Part shown: positions 53,986-64,000 of the stretch, one piece after another | Position numbering within the stretch: position 1 is the stretch's first letter | Layout of the letters: each line of letters begins with the position of its first letter | DNA from: Betaproteobacteria bacterium | GTDB taxonomy: Bacteria > Pseudomonadota > Gammaproteobacteria > Burkholderiales > Burkholderiaceae_F | Length of the DNA stretch: 64,000 nt | Direction of reading: 5' to 3' | NCBI GenBank assembly: GCA_016861185.1 | Contig: BOKW01000002.1 | Coordinates: 310,001 to 374,000, forward strand | The notes under the pieces: model-generated | Seen by the model: the letters and a program-made list of their open reading frames with translations, nothing else | What the model was told of the DNA's origin: nothing | The model's database searches: none | Translations under genes and position numbers: made by a program

Positions 53986-55917
53986 TTAGCTCACGCGGTC
54001 CTCATCGCCTTCGAGCACGGCCTCGGGGCCCGGATGGCCCGCGCCCACGGCCGCCGTCAGCCCGAGCGCCTCGGCGATCGTCGCGTTAAGCACCGCTGCC
54101 GTGGTCGGCTTCTGCAGCACGATCGGCTCCTCCACGCGGCTGCGCGCGATCGCGGGCGCCATTTCCGGGTTCTTGGCCATGCGGCTCTGCATCGTGCGCT
54201 GGAACTCGGCGAGGACTTCGAGCCCGTGCACGGCGGTCAGCATGATTACCGGCACCGGAAAGCCGACGATCTCCCGGATGCGGAAGGCCGCCTCCACGCC
54301 CGAGATCGCCGAATTGCCCAGGTTCTGGTCGGCGATGATCAGATCGATGCGCTTGCGATGCGCCAGTCGCTTCATCAGGGACGAGTTGAAATGCGTCGCC
54401 GACAGGATGTCGGCCCCCCACGAGCGAAGCAGTTTCGTCAGGCTGTTGAGGATCTCCTCGTTGTCCTCCAGCACAACGAGCGTGTGGCCACTGAGCGTGC
54501 GGATCGCCGCCTCGGTCGCTTCGGCCGGACCGCGCTGCGGACGGCGCGGCACGGCCGACAGCGGCACCTCGACCCGGAACACCGTGCCGGAACCGGGACG
54601 CGTCGTCACGATCAAGGGATGACCGAGCACGCTGCAGATGCGCTTGACGATCGACAACCCCAGGCCGAAGCCGCTGCTCGCCTCGTTCTTCGAGCTTTCG
54701 CCGCGGTAGAACTCCTCGAAGATGCGATCGAGTTCCTGCTGGCGGATGCCCGGCCCGGTGTCGTAGACCTCCAGGCTGATCAGACCGCCGCGCGGACGCG
54801 CCGCCAGCAGCACGCCGCCGCGCTGCGTGTAGCGGATCGCGTTGGCAAGCAGGTTGCGCAGCACGCGCATCAGCAGCATCTGGTCGGAATCGATCGCGTA
54901 GCCGGGGCGCCGCACGCGCAACGCAAGCCCCTTGGCCGCCGCCTGCGGCATGAACTCCTGCTCGAGCAGGCCGAACATCTCGTCGATCAGAACCTGCTGC
55001 GTGCGCGGCTGGATCGAGCCGGAGTCCAGACGCGAGATCTCGAGCAGCTCTTCGACCAACTTCGACAGCGACTCGACCGCCGTCGACAGGTTTTTCACCA
55101 GCGGCTCCAGGGGGCCTTGCGCGCGCTTTTTCAGCAGCGACACGTAGATGCCGATCGCCTGCAGCGGCTGGCGCAGGTCGTGGCTCGCCGCGGCGAAGAA
55201 CTGCGTCTTCGAACGCGTCGCGTTCTCTGCCGCGCGGCGGGCGTCGTCCGAAATGCGCTTTTCGGCGAGCAGTTGTTCGACCAGCACCTCGTTCTCGTAG
55301 TTGTTCTTGACCGATTCGAACATTGCTTCGCCGAAGTTGCGGCCGAAGAAGGTCGTGAAACCGAACACGGCGAGCATCACGATCGCGGCCGTGTAGTAGG
55401 CCGGGTTCTGCTCGGCCACCATGCGGCCGATCAGCGGCAGCAGCGCGGCCGGCAGGAACGCCCACAGCGCCGGGCGGTGCGACGCGTACAGCGTCAGCGA
55501 ACCGAAAGCGACGCCGAGCACGACCGCGACCAGCACGAGCTGCTGCAGCGGCTCGTTCGACGCGAAGAACAGCGCGCCCGCCGCGCCCCACAACAGTCCG
55601 GCGACCACCGACGTGGACACCCAGCGCGATGCCCACTTGTGGACCTGCTCGACGGCATCGGTCGCGCGGCGGAACGCGTAAGCCATGCGAACGCGCACCA
55701 GCGATTCGAGCAGCAGCGCGATCGACCACAACAGCAGCCAGGTCTGGTTGTGCGTCTGCCAGAACACGGCGACCAGGGCCACGCCGCCGACGATGCTGCC
55801 CAGCACCGATTGCGGGACCTGCCGGTAGACGGAGGCGATCACGCCCGCGAGGATCTTCTCCTGGCGTTGTTCGCGCGTTTCGACCGCGATGCCGAAGCGG
55901 GTCAAGGGCCCTGACAT
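53986..55917 (-). CDS. Membrane hybrid sensor histidine kinase with C-terminal receiver
   Basis: A 643-residue sensor kinase. About six membrane helices fill residues 30-215, with no large periplasmic domain. A linker leads to HisKA (H-box AASHDLRQPLQ, His near residue 257) and HATPase_c (N-box LLANAIRYT, DTGPGI, GFGLGLSIV). The C-terminal receiver (from about residue 515) has LEDNEE, acceptor Asp in IIADQNLG and KP in LQKPTT. There is an unusual insert of about 20 residues between VIMLTA and the LQKP loop. Start at MSGPLTRFG; a longer reading frame adds an unlikely Arg-rich N-terminus. Confidence 0.92.
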   Translation of the reverse strand: MSGPLTRFGIAVETREQRQEKILAGVIASVYRQVPQSVLGSIVGGVALVAVFWQTHNQTWLLLWSIALLLESLVRVRMAYAFRRATDAVEQVHKWASRWVSTSVVAGLLWGAAGALFFASNEPLQQLVLVAVVLGVAFGSLTLYASHRPALWAFLPAALLPLIGRMVAEQNPAYYTAAIVMLAVFGFTTFFGRNFGEAMFESVKNNYENEVLVEQLLAEKRISDDARRAAENATRSKTQFFAAASHDLRQPLQAIGIYVSLLKKRAQGPLEPLVKNLSTAVESLSKLVEELLEISRLDSGSIQPRTQQVLIDEMFGLLEQEFMPQAAAKGLALRVRRPGYAIDSDQMLLMRVLRNLLANAIRYTQRGGVLLAARPRGGLISLEVYDTGPGIRQQELDRIFEEFYRGESSKNEASSGFGLGLSIVKRICSVLGHPLIVTTRPGSGTVFRVEVPLSAVPRRPQRGPAEATEAAIRTLSGHTLVVLEDNEEILNSLTKLLRSWGADILSATHFNSSLMKRLAHRKRIDLIIADQNLGNSAISGVEAAFRIREIVGFPVPVIMLTAVHGLEVLAEFQRTMQSRMAKNPEMAPAIARSRVEEPIVLQKPTTAAVLNATIAEALGLTAAVGAGHPGPEAVLEGDEDRVS

Positions 55918-56104
55918 GGTCCCGGATGATAGGCGAGCCGCCGCCGCCGCGACTACCGGCCTCCGTCTGACGCGCCTCCATGGGACGGCGCGGCGACCGG
56001 GGCGTCGCGCAGCGGGCAACGCGTTGAGAGCGGCAAAAGCGCTGTGCTACCCTGCCGCGCCCACGAGAGACGCCATCAGGCGCACGGATCAAGGAGAACA
56101 TTCG

Positions 56105-57283
56105 ATGAGCCCCTTTCCCTCCCCTGCCCGCGTCGTGTTCGCGGCCGCTTTCGCGCTGGCCGCCGGTGCCGCCTCGGCGCAGACGATCAAGGTTGGCATC
56201 GCGCAGGACCTCACCGGGCCCTTCGCCGCGCTCGGCGCCGAGGCACGCGACGGCTTCAACCTCGGGATCAAACAGCTCGGCGGCAAGCTCGGCGGGTTCG
56301 ACGCCGAGTTCATCGCGCAGGACATGGGCGGCAACCCGGACAATGCGCGCCAGCTCGTCGAGCGCTTCGTCAAGCGCGAGCGGATCGACTTCTTCACCGG
56401 GCCGATCGGCTCGAACGTCGCGCTTGCGGTCGGCCCGGCCCTGTTCGCCGAGAAGGTCTTCTACCTCAGCAACAACGCCGGCCCGTCGCAGTTCGCGGGC
56501 AGCCAGTGCAACCCGTATTTCTTCGGCACCGCCTGGCAGAACGACGCGTATCACGAAGCGGCCGGCCGTTTCGCGGCGACCCGGGATTTCAAGAAGGTCG
56601 CGATCATGGCGCCGAACTACCCGGCCGGGCAGGACGCGCTGAACGGCTTCAAGCGCGGTTTCGGCAAGCCGGTCGCCGCGGAGATCTACACCAAGCTCGG
56701 CCAGCTCGATTACGCCGCCGAACTCGCGCAGCTTCGCGCGCAGGCGCCGGACGCGCTGTTCATCTTCCTGCCTGGCGGCATGGGCATCAACTTCATCAAG
56801 CAGTTCGTCGGCGCCGGGCTGTCGAAGACGACGCAGATCATCGGCCCGGGCTTTTCCGCCGACCAGGACGTGATCCGTGCGGTCGGCGAGCCGATGCTCG
56901 GCATGTTCAACACCGCGCACTGGAATCACGACTTCGACAACCCGGTGAGCAAGGCTTTCGTCGAGGCATTCCGCAAGGAGTACGGCCGCACGCCGTCGAT
57001 CTACGCCGCGCAGGCCTACGACGTGATCCAGATGCTCGACGCGGCCGTGCGCGAGGTCAAGGGCAAGGTCGCCGACAAGGACGCCGTGCGCGCCGCGCTG
57101 AAGAAGGCCAACTTCAAGTCCGTGCGCGGGCCGTTCAAGTTCGGCCACAACCAGTATCCGGTCCAGGACTACTACCTGCGCGTCGTTAGCAAGGACACAA
57201 ACGGCGAGATCAGCAACAAGACGCTGAACAAAGCGGTCGCCGGCTACGCCGATCCGTACGTGGCGCAGTGCGCGATGAAGTGA
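56105..57283 (+). CDS. LIV-type ABC transporter substrate-binding protein (cluster 2)
   Basis: A 392-residue periplasmic receptor with a signal peptide (cut near ASAQ, residue 25) and type I peripla_BP fold. The mature start is TIKVGIAQDLTGPFAALGAEARDGF, and AIMAPNYPAGQDALNGFKRGF is a helix in the second lobe. Cys near residue 135 (QCNPYFF) and near residue 389 (VAQCAMK) may form a disulfide, as in the cluster 1 receptor. AAGGAG ribosome site. Ligand unknown; this branch often binds aromatic or organic acids rather than leucine. Confidence 0.9.
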   Translation: MSPFPSPARVVFAAAFALAAGAASAQTIKVGIAQDLTGPFAALGAEARDGFNLGIKQLGGKLGGFDAEFIAQDMGGNPDNARQLVERFVKRERIDFFTGPIGSNVALAVGPALFAEKVFYLSNNAGPSQFAGSQCNPYFFGTAWQNDAYHEAAGRFAATRDFKKVAIMAPNYPAGQDALNGFKRGFGKPVAAEIYTKLGQLDYAAELAQLRAQAPDALFIFLPGGMGINFIKQFVGAGLSKTTQIIGPGFSADQDVIRAVGEPMLGMFNTAHWNHDFDNPVSKAFVEAFRKEYGRTPSIYAAQAYDVIQMLDAAVREVKGKVADKDAVRAALKKANFKSVRGPFKFGHNQYPVQDYYLRVVSKDTNGEISNKTLNKAVAGYADPYVAQCAMK

Positions 57284-57394
57284 CGCCGATGTCCGAAAGC
57301 GGGTGGCGCAGCCGCGCAGCGATCGGGTACGTCCGCCTCATCCCGCCCGCGTCTTCAAGCGGGCGAGCTGCTGCAGCCGAGCACGCATGAATCG

Positions 57395-57416
57395 GGCCCC
57401 GGCCTGCGCCGGGGCC
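57395..57416 (+). terminator. Hairpin in the livK-livH gap (cluster 2)
   Basis: A perfect 9-bp stem (GGCCCCGGC / GCCGGGGCC) with a CTGC loop lies in the 148-base gap between receptor and permease genes. There is no T-run, so it is likely an attenuator or mRNA 3'-end stabiliser. It parallels the true terminator at the same place in cluster 1. Confidence 0.5.
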
Positions 57417-57431
57417 TCAGCGCCGTCGTCC

Positions 57432-58352
57432 ATGCCTCCCACCCTGATCGCCGAGCAGCTTCTGAACGGCCTGCAGTTCGGCCTGATGCTGTTCCTGCTC
57501 GCTGCCGGCCTGACGCTGGTGTTCGGCATCATGGACCTGATGAACCTGGCGCACGGTTCGCTGTACATGATCGGCGCCTACCTGATGGCGTCGATTGCGC
57601 AAGCCACCGGTTCGTTCTGGCTCGCGCTGCCGCTGGCGCTCCTGGCCACGGCCGTGGTCGGCGCCGTGCTCGAGATCGCGTTGATCCGACGCCTGTACCG
57701 GCGCGATCACCTCGCGCAGGTGCTGGCGACCTTCGCGGTGATCCTGGTCGCCGACGACCTGGTCAAGATGATCTGGGGGCCGGCCCCGCGCATGCTCAAT
57801 GCGCCGGCGGCGCTGGCCGGTCCGCTCGAACTGCTGCCCGGCTTCTTCTATCCGTCGTACCGGCTGCTGATCATCGGCGCCGGGCTGGCGTGCGCGCTGC
57901 TGCTCTATCTGCTCGTCGCGAGAACGCGCGCCGGCATGCTGGTGCGCGCGGGCGCGAGCAATCGCGAGATGGCTGCCGTGATGGGCGTGCGCGTGAGCCG
58001 ACTCTTCACGGCGGTGTTCGTGCTCGGCGCGATGCTGTGCGCGCTGGCCGGCGCGCTGCTCGGACCGGTGCTGGCGGTCGAGGTCGGCATGGGCGAAGAC
58101 ATCCTGATCCTCGCGCTGGTCGTGATCGTCATCGGCGGCATCGGCTCGGTGCGCGGCGCCTTCGTCGGCGCGCTGCTGGTCGGGATCGTCGACACCGCGG
58201 GCCGCGCCTTCCTGCCGACGCTGCTCAATGCGTTTCTGCCGCTCGACGTGGCCGCGAACCTCGGCCCCGCGCTCGCCGCGATCGCGATCTACGTGCTGAT
58301 GGCCGCGGTGCTGTTCTACAAGCCCACCGGACTCTTCCCCGCGCGCGTGTGA
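57432..58352 (+). CDS. LIV-type ABC transporter permease LivH (cluster 2)
   Basis: A 306-residue permease starting MPPTLIAEQLLNGLQFGLMLFLLAAGLTLVFGIMDLMNLAHGSLYMIGAYL. The EAA-like loop is ASNREMAAVMGVRVSRLF and the last segments include VIVIGGIGSVRGAFVGALLVG. The hydrophobic profile shows about eight segments. ATG at 57432 was chosen by family alignment; the frame is open further upstream, through the hairpin, without coding similarity. Confidence 0.92.
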   Translation: MPPTLIAEQLLNGLQFGLMLFLLAAGLTLVFGIMDLMNLAHGSLYMIGAYLMASIAQATGSFWLALPLALLATAVVGAVLEIALIRRLYRRDHLAQVLATFAVILVADDLVKMIWGPAPRMLNAPAALAGPLELLPGFFYPSYRLLIIGAGLACALLLYLLVARTRAGMLVRAGASNREMAAVMGVRVSRLFTAVFVLGAMLCALAGALLGPVLAVEVGMGEDILILALVVIVIGGIGSVRGAFVGALLVGIVDTAGRAFLPTLLNAFLPLDVAANLGPALAAIAIYVLMAAVLFYKPTGLFPARV

Positions 58353-58373
58353 TGCCGGGCCGTGCCGCCATCG

Positions 58374-59321
58374 ATGTCTGATCGCCTGCGCGCCGCCCTG
58401 CCCTGGCTGCTGCTCGCGACGGCGATCGCCTTTCCGTGGGCCGCGCAGGCCGCGGACCAGCACTTCTACATCGGCTTCGTCCGCCGCATCCTGATCTTCG
58501 CGCTGGCGGCCGCCAGCCTGAACCTGATCCTCGGCTTCGGCGGCATGGTGAGCCTCGGTCACGCGGCGTTTTTCGGCATCGGCGCGTACACGGTCGCCGT
58601 GCTGATGAGCGAAGGCGTGACGAGTGTCTGGATCGCGTGGCCGGCGGCGGTCGCGCTTGCCGCGCTCGCCAGCGTCATCATCGGCGCCGTTTCGCTGCGC
58701 ACGCGCGGCGTGTACTTCATCATGATCACGCTCGCGTTCGCGCAGATGGTCTACTACGTCGCGATCGGCCTGAAAAAGTACGGCGGCGAAGATGGACTCA
58801 ATCTGCCCGGACGATCGGAACTCGCGCTCGGCGCCCTGCGTCTCGACCTCGGCAACGACATCGTCTTCTACTACGTCGCGCTGGCGCTGTTCGCCGCGGC
58901 GATGCTCGCGATCAACCGCATGATCGGCGCCCGCTTCGGCCGCGCGCTGATCGGCATTCGCGAGAACGAGGCGCGCATGGAAGGCATCGGCTTCGCCACG
59001 TTCCGCATCCGGCTGATCGCCTTCGTGATCGCGGGCAGTCTGGCCGGCCTGGCCGGCGCGCTGTTCGCCAATCACAATCTGTTCGTTTCGCCGGCGACGC
59101 TGCACTGGACCCAGTCGGCCACGCTCGTGATCATGGTGATCCTCGGCGGAATCGGCTACCGCTACGGCGGGCTCGCGGGCGCTGCCGCGCTGCTCGCCTT
59201 CGAGGAGGTGCTCGCGCTGTACACCGACTACCGGCACTTCGCCCTCGGAATCGTGCTTCTGATCGTCGTGTTTGCCGCGCCAAGCGGGCTTGCCGGCCTG
59301 CTGCCTCGAAGGTTCCACTGA
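58374..59321 (+). CDS. LIV-type ABC transporter permease LivM (cluster 2)
   Basis: A 315-residue permease of normal length, in contrast to the 433-residue LivM of cluster 1. It has ASLNLILGFGGMVSLGHAAFFGIGAYT, RGVYFIMITLAFAQMVYY, NEARMEGIGFATFRIRLIAFVIAGSLAGLAGAL and a short C-terminus after APSGLAGLL. ATG at 58374 was preferred to GTG at 58362. Its stop overlaps the livG ATG by one base. Confidence 0.92.
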   Translation: MSDRLRAALPWLLLATAIAFPWAAQAADQHFYIGFVRRILIFALAAASLNLILGFGGMVSLGHAAFFGIGAYTVAVLMSEGVTSVWIAWPAAVALAALASVIIGAVSLRTRGVYFIMITLAFAQMVYYVAIGLKKYGGEDGLNLPGRSELALGALRLDLGNDIVFYYVALALFAAAMLAINRMIGARFGRALIGIRENEARMEGIGFATFRIRLIAFVIAGSLAGLAGALFANHNLFVSPATLHWTQSATLVIMVILGGIGYRYGGLAGAAALLAFEEVLALYTDYRHFALGIVLLIVVFAAPSGLAGLLPRRFH

Positions 59322-60082
59322 TGGCGCTGCTCGATCTCGAAGGCCTCAGCAGGCGCTTCGGCGGCGTGCTGGCCACTGACGGCGTGTCGCTGCAACTGGG
59401 GGCGGGCGAACTGCTCGCGCTGATCGGGCCGAACGGCGCGGGCAAGTCGACGCTGGTCAATCAGCTTTCGGGCGCGCTACGTTCGGACGCGGGCACGATC
59501 CGCTTCGAAGGCGAAGACATCACCGCGTTGCCGCAGCACGCGCGCGTGGCACGCGGGATTGCGCGCTCGTATCAGATCACCAACGTCTTCAGGCGCTTTA
59601 CCGCGCTCGACAACGTCGCACTCGCGGTGCAGGCGCGTTCGGGCAGCAGCCTGCGGTTCTGGCAACCGGTCGCACGCGAACGCGCGCTGTTCGATGCGGC
59701 GGCCGACATTCTGCGCGACGTGGGCCTCGGCGCGCGCATGGACGTGCCGGCCGGCGCGCTCGCGCACGGCGAACAAAGGCAGCTCGAGGTCGCGCTGGCG
59801 CTGGCCACCGGGCCGCGCCTTCTGCTGCTCGACGAGCCGCTCGCCGGCATGGGCCCGGACGAGTCCGAGACAATGATCGCGCTGATCGCCGAACTCAAGG
59901 GCAAGCTCGCGATCCTGCTCGTCGAGCACGACATGGATGCGGTCTTTCGGCTCGCCGACCGCATCGCGGTGCTCGTCTACGGGCGCGTGATCGCGCGCGA
60001 CGCGCCCGCGGCGATCCGGGCGAACGCCGAGGTGCGCAGGGCCTACCTCGGAGAGGAAGCCGCCAGCGAGGCCGCGCCGTGA
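59321..60082 (+). CDS. LIV-type ABC transporter ATP-binding protein LivG (cluster 2)
   Basis: A 253-residue ATPase: Walker A GPNGAGKST, YQITNVFRRFTALDNVAL, signature LAHGEQRQLEVALAL, Walker B LLLLDEPLAGM and H-loop VEHDMDAVFRL. Start overlaps the livM stop (TGATG) and the end overlaps the livF GTG. Confidence 0.94.
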   Translation: MALLDLEGLSRRFGGVLATDGVSLQLGAGELLALIGPNGAGKSTLVNQLSGALRSDAGTIRFEGEDITALPQHARVARGIARSYQITNVFRRFTALDNVALAVQARSGSSLRFWQPVARERALFDAAADILRDVGLGARMDVPAGALAHGEQRQLEVALALATGPRLLLLDEPLAGMGPDESETMIALIAELKGKLAILLVEHDMDAVFRLADRIAVLVYGRVIARDAPAAIRANAEVRRAYLGEEAASEAAP

Positions 60083-60786
60083 ACCTGCTCGAAGTCCGCG
60101 GAATCGAAACCGGCTACGGCACGAGCCAGGTGTTGTTCGGCGTGAGTTTTTCGATCGCCGCAGGCGAGGTCGCCACACTGCTCGGGCGCAACGGCATGGG
60201 CAAGACAACGACGATCCGTGCGCTGTTCGGCCTGCTGCCGTTGCGCCGGGGCGAGATCGTGTTCGCCGGTGAGCGGGTCGACGGTCTGCCGACCGACGAG
60301 ATCGCACGACGCGGCATCGCGCTCGTGCCCGAGGGGCGGCAGATCTTCCCCAACCTCACGGTGCGCGAGAACCTCGCGGCGTTCGGCGCCAATCGCAACG
60401 CGAGCCAAGCGCCGTGGACGCTCGCACGCGTGTTCGACTTCTTTCCGCGGCTCGCGGCGCGCGCCGCGCACATCGGCCACCAGCTTTCCGGCGGCGAGCA
60501 GCAGATGCTCGCGATCGGCCGCGCGCTGATGACGAACCCGCGCCTGCTGATCCTCGACGAGGCGACTGAAGGCCTGGCGCCGCTGGTGCGCGAGGACATC
60601 TGGAAGTGCCTCGCCGCGCTGAAGGCCGCAGGCCAGACGATTCTGGTCATCGACAAGTACATCGAGCGGCTGGTCGGACTCGCCGAAGCGCACACGATCC
60701 TCGAACGCGGCCGCGTGGTGTGGCAGGGAAGCTCCGCCGCGCTCGCGGCCGATCGCTCGCTCTGGCACCGCTTCCTGGGCGTTTGA
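60079..60786 (+). CDS. LIV-type ABC transporter ATP-binding protein LivF (cluster 2)
   Basis: A 235-residue ATPase with a GTG start overlapping livG. Walker A is the normal GRNGMGKTT, signature LSGGEQQMLAIGRALM, Walker B LLILDEATEGLAP, and the switch region is VIDKYIERL, where His is replaced, as is common in this LivF branch. It completes the second LIV system. Confidence 0.93.
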   Translation: MNLLEVRGIETGYGTSQVLFGVSFSIAAGEVATLLGRNGMGKTTTIRALFGLLPLRRGEIVFAGERVDGLPTDEIARRGIALVPEGRQIFPNLTVRENLAAFGANRNASQAPWTLARVFDFFPRLAARAAHIGHQLSGGEQQMLAIGRALMTNPRLLILDEATEGLAPLVREDIWKCLAALKAAGQTILVIDKYIERLVGLAEAHTILERGRVVWQGSSAALAADRSLWHRFLGV

Positions 60787-60822
60787 GCCACCGATCTACC
60801 GGCTCGACTCGGAGGACAGCCC

Positions 60823-61380
60823 ATGCTCGACAAGCCGCCGCTGGAAGGCACGCGCGTGGCGCTGCGCGCGCTCGGACCCGACGACGCGGAAGCGATGTTC
60901 GACAGCATCCAGGATCCCGAAGGGCGCCGCCTGACCGGCTCGCATGCCGGGTTCACCCTCGAAGTGATCCGCTCGCATTGCGCGCGCGTGGCGGTTGCCG
61001 AGGATCGTCTCGATTACGTGATCGCACTGCGCGGCGATCCGACCTATCGCGGGGAAGTCGTGCTGCGTCACATCGATCCGGAGAACCGGACCGCATCATT
61101 TCGTATCAATCTCGCCGCTTGGGCGCCGCGCGGCGGCGGGCTCGGAAGCGAAGCGACAGTCCTGCTGCTTCGCTACGGCTTCAACGTCTGGCCGAGCCTG
61201 CACCGGGTCGAACTCGAGGTGTTCGACTTCAATCCGCGCGCGATCCGTTCCTACGAGAAGGTCGGCTTCGTGCGCGAAGGCCTGAGGCGCGACGCGCTGT
61301 GGTGGGACGGCGCGGCGCACGGCGCGATGATGATGTCGATGTTGCGCCCCGAGTTTGAAGCGCGGTACGGCCTCGCCTAA
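60823..61380 (+). CDS. GNAT acetyltransferase, RimJ/RimL type
   Basis: A 185-residue acetyltransferase of the RimL branch. The start LEGTRVALRALGPDDAEAMFDSIQ is typical, followed by FRINLAAWAPRGGGLGSEATVLLLRYGF (motif A) and HRVELEVFDFNPRAIRSYEKVGFVREG (motif B). Possible targets are a protein N-terminus or a small amine. GGAGGA lies upstream of the ATG. It follows the LIV genes by 36 bases and could be read from the same transcript. Confidence 0.88.
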   Translation: MLDKPPLEGTRVALRALGPDDAEAMFDSIQDPEGRRLTGSHAGFTLEVIRSHCARVAVAEDRLDYVIALRGDPTYRGEVVLRHIDPENRTASFRINLAAWAPRGGGLGSEATVLLLRYGFNVWPSLHRVELEVFDFNPRAIRSYEKVGFVREGLRRDALWWDGAAHGAMMMSMLRPEFEARYGLA

Positions 61381-61404
61381 CCGCGCAGGAGCTGCTTCCG
61401 CTGC

Positions 61405-64000
<2,596 letters not shown>

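Noticed and set aside
55889..56104. Upstream extension of the cluster 2 receptor frame
   Set aside because: It lacks a signal peptide and is antisense to the kinase N-terminus; the ATG at 56105 has AAGGAG and a clean signal peptide.

Overview
The window is GC-rich, densely packed bacterial chromosome with almost no intergenic space: no gap exceeds 190 bases, and many genes overlap by ATGA or GTGA junctions. I saw no tRNA, rRNA, CRISPR array, prophage or transposase. Gene content and order point to a betaproteobacterium, most likely Burkholderiales. The clues are the blocks mltG-tmk-holB-pilZ-tatD, yciB-bolA-parvulin and guaA-tlpA-tadA-ldcA, a DUF4936 gene, and many TRAP and LIV-type transporters. 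That placement is inference from gene order, not from a marker gene.

Layout. 1-4749: tRNA 2-selenouridine synthase (partial), GDSL esterase, YbbA-like ATPase, NAD(P)HX repair enzyme and a DadA-type D-amino acid dehydrogenase. 4831-17066: two complete TRAP transporters around a LysR regulator, with a D-glutamate cyclase-like protein (DUF1445), a DUF2848 protein and a full-length ATP-dependent 5-oxoprolinase. This looks like a locus for uptake and ring-opening of pyroglutamate-type compounds and is the most interesting metabolic system here. 17159-26949: HDOD protein, purL, a beta-barrel protein, parvulin, bolA, yciB, msrB and selO.

27024-41919: an acyl-CoA ligase followed by a five-gene LIV-type ABC transporter that runs, with minimal spacing, into beta-oxidation genes (FadB-like hydratase/dehydrogenase, acyl-CoA dehydrogenase, two SDRs, thioesterase, medium-chain reductase, alpha/beta hydrolase). 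This reads as one import-and-degrade operon for a carboxylic acid. 41981-53201: M16 protease, YbgC-like thioesterase, GNAT, TANGO2-like, DUF4936, YgfZ, MltG, Tmk, HolB, PilZ, TatD and PurT. 53307-55917: a LuxR-type response regulator convergent with a hybrid histidine kinase. 56105-60786: a second, compact LIV transporter. 60823-64000: GNAT, LdcA, a DUF2087-TadA fusion, a thioredoxin-like protein and the 3' end of guaA.

Small repeats add interest. A 19-bp element with core CCTGAGCYTGYCGAA occurs three times: in the 3' end of dadA, in the purL promoter, and inside the holB reading frame. A different palindromic element of about 77 bp splits livG from livF in the first LIV cluster.
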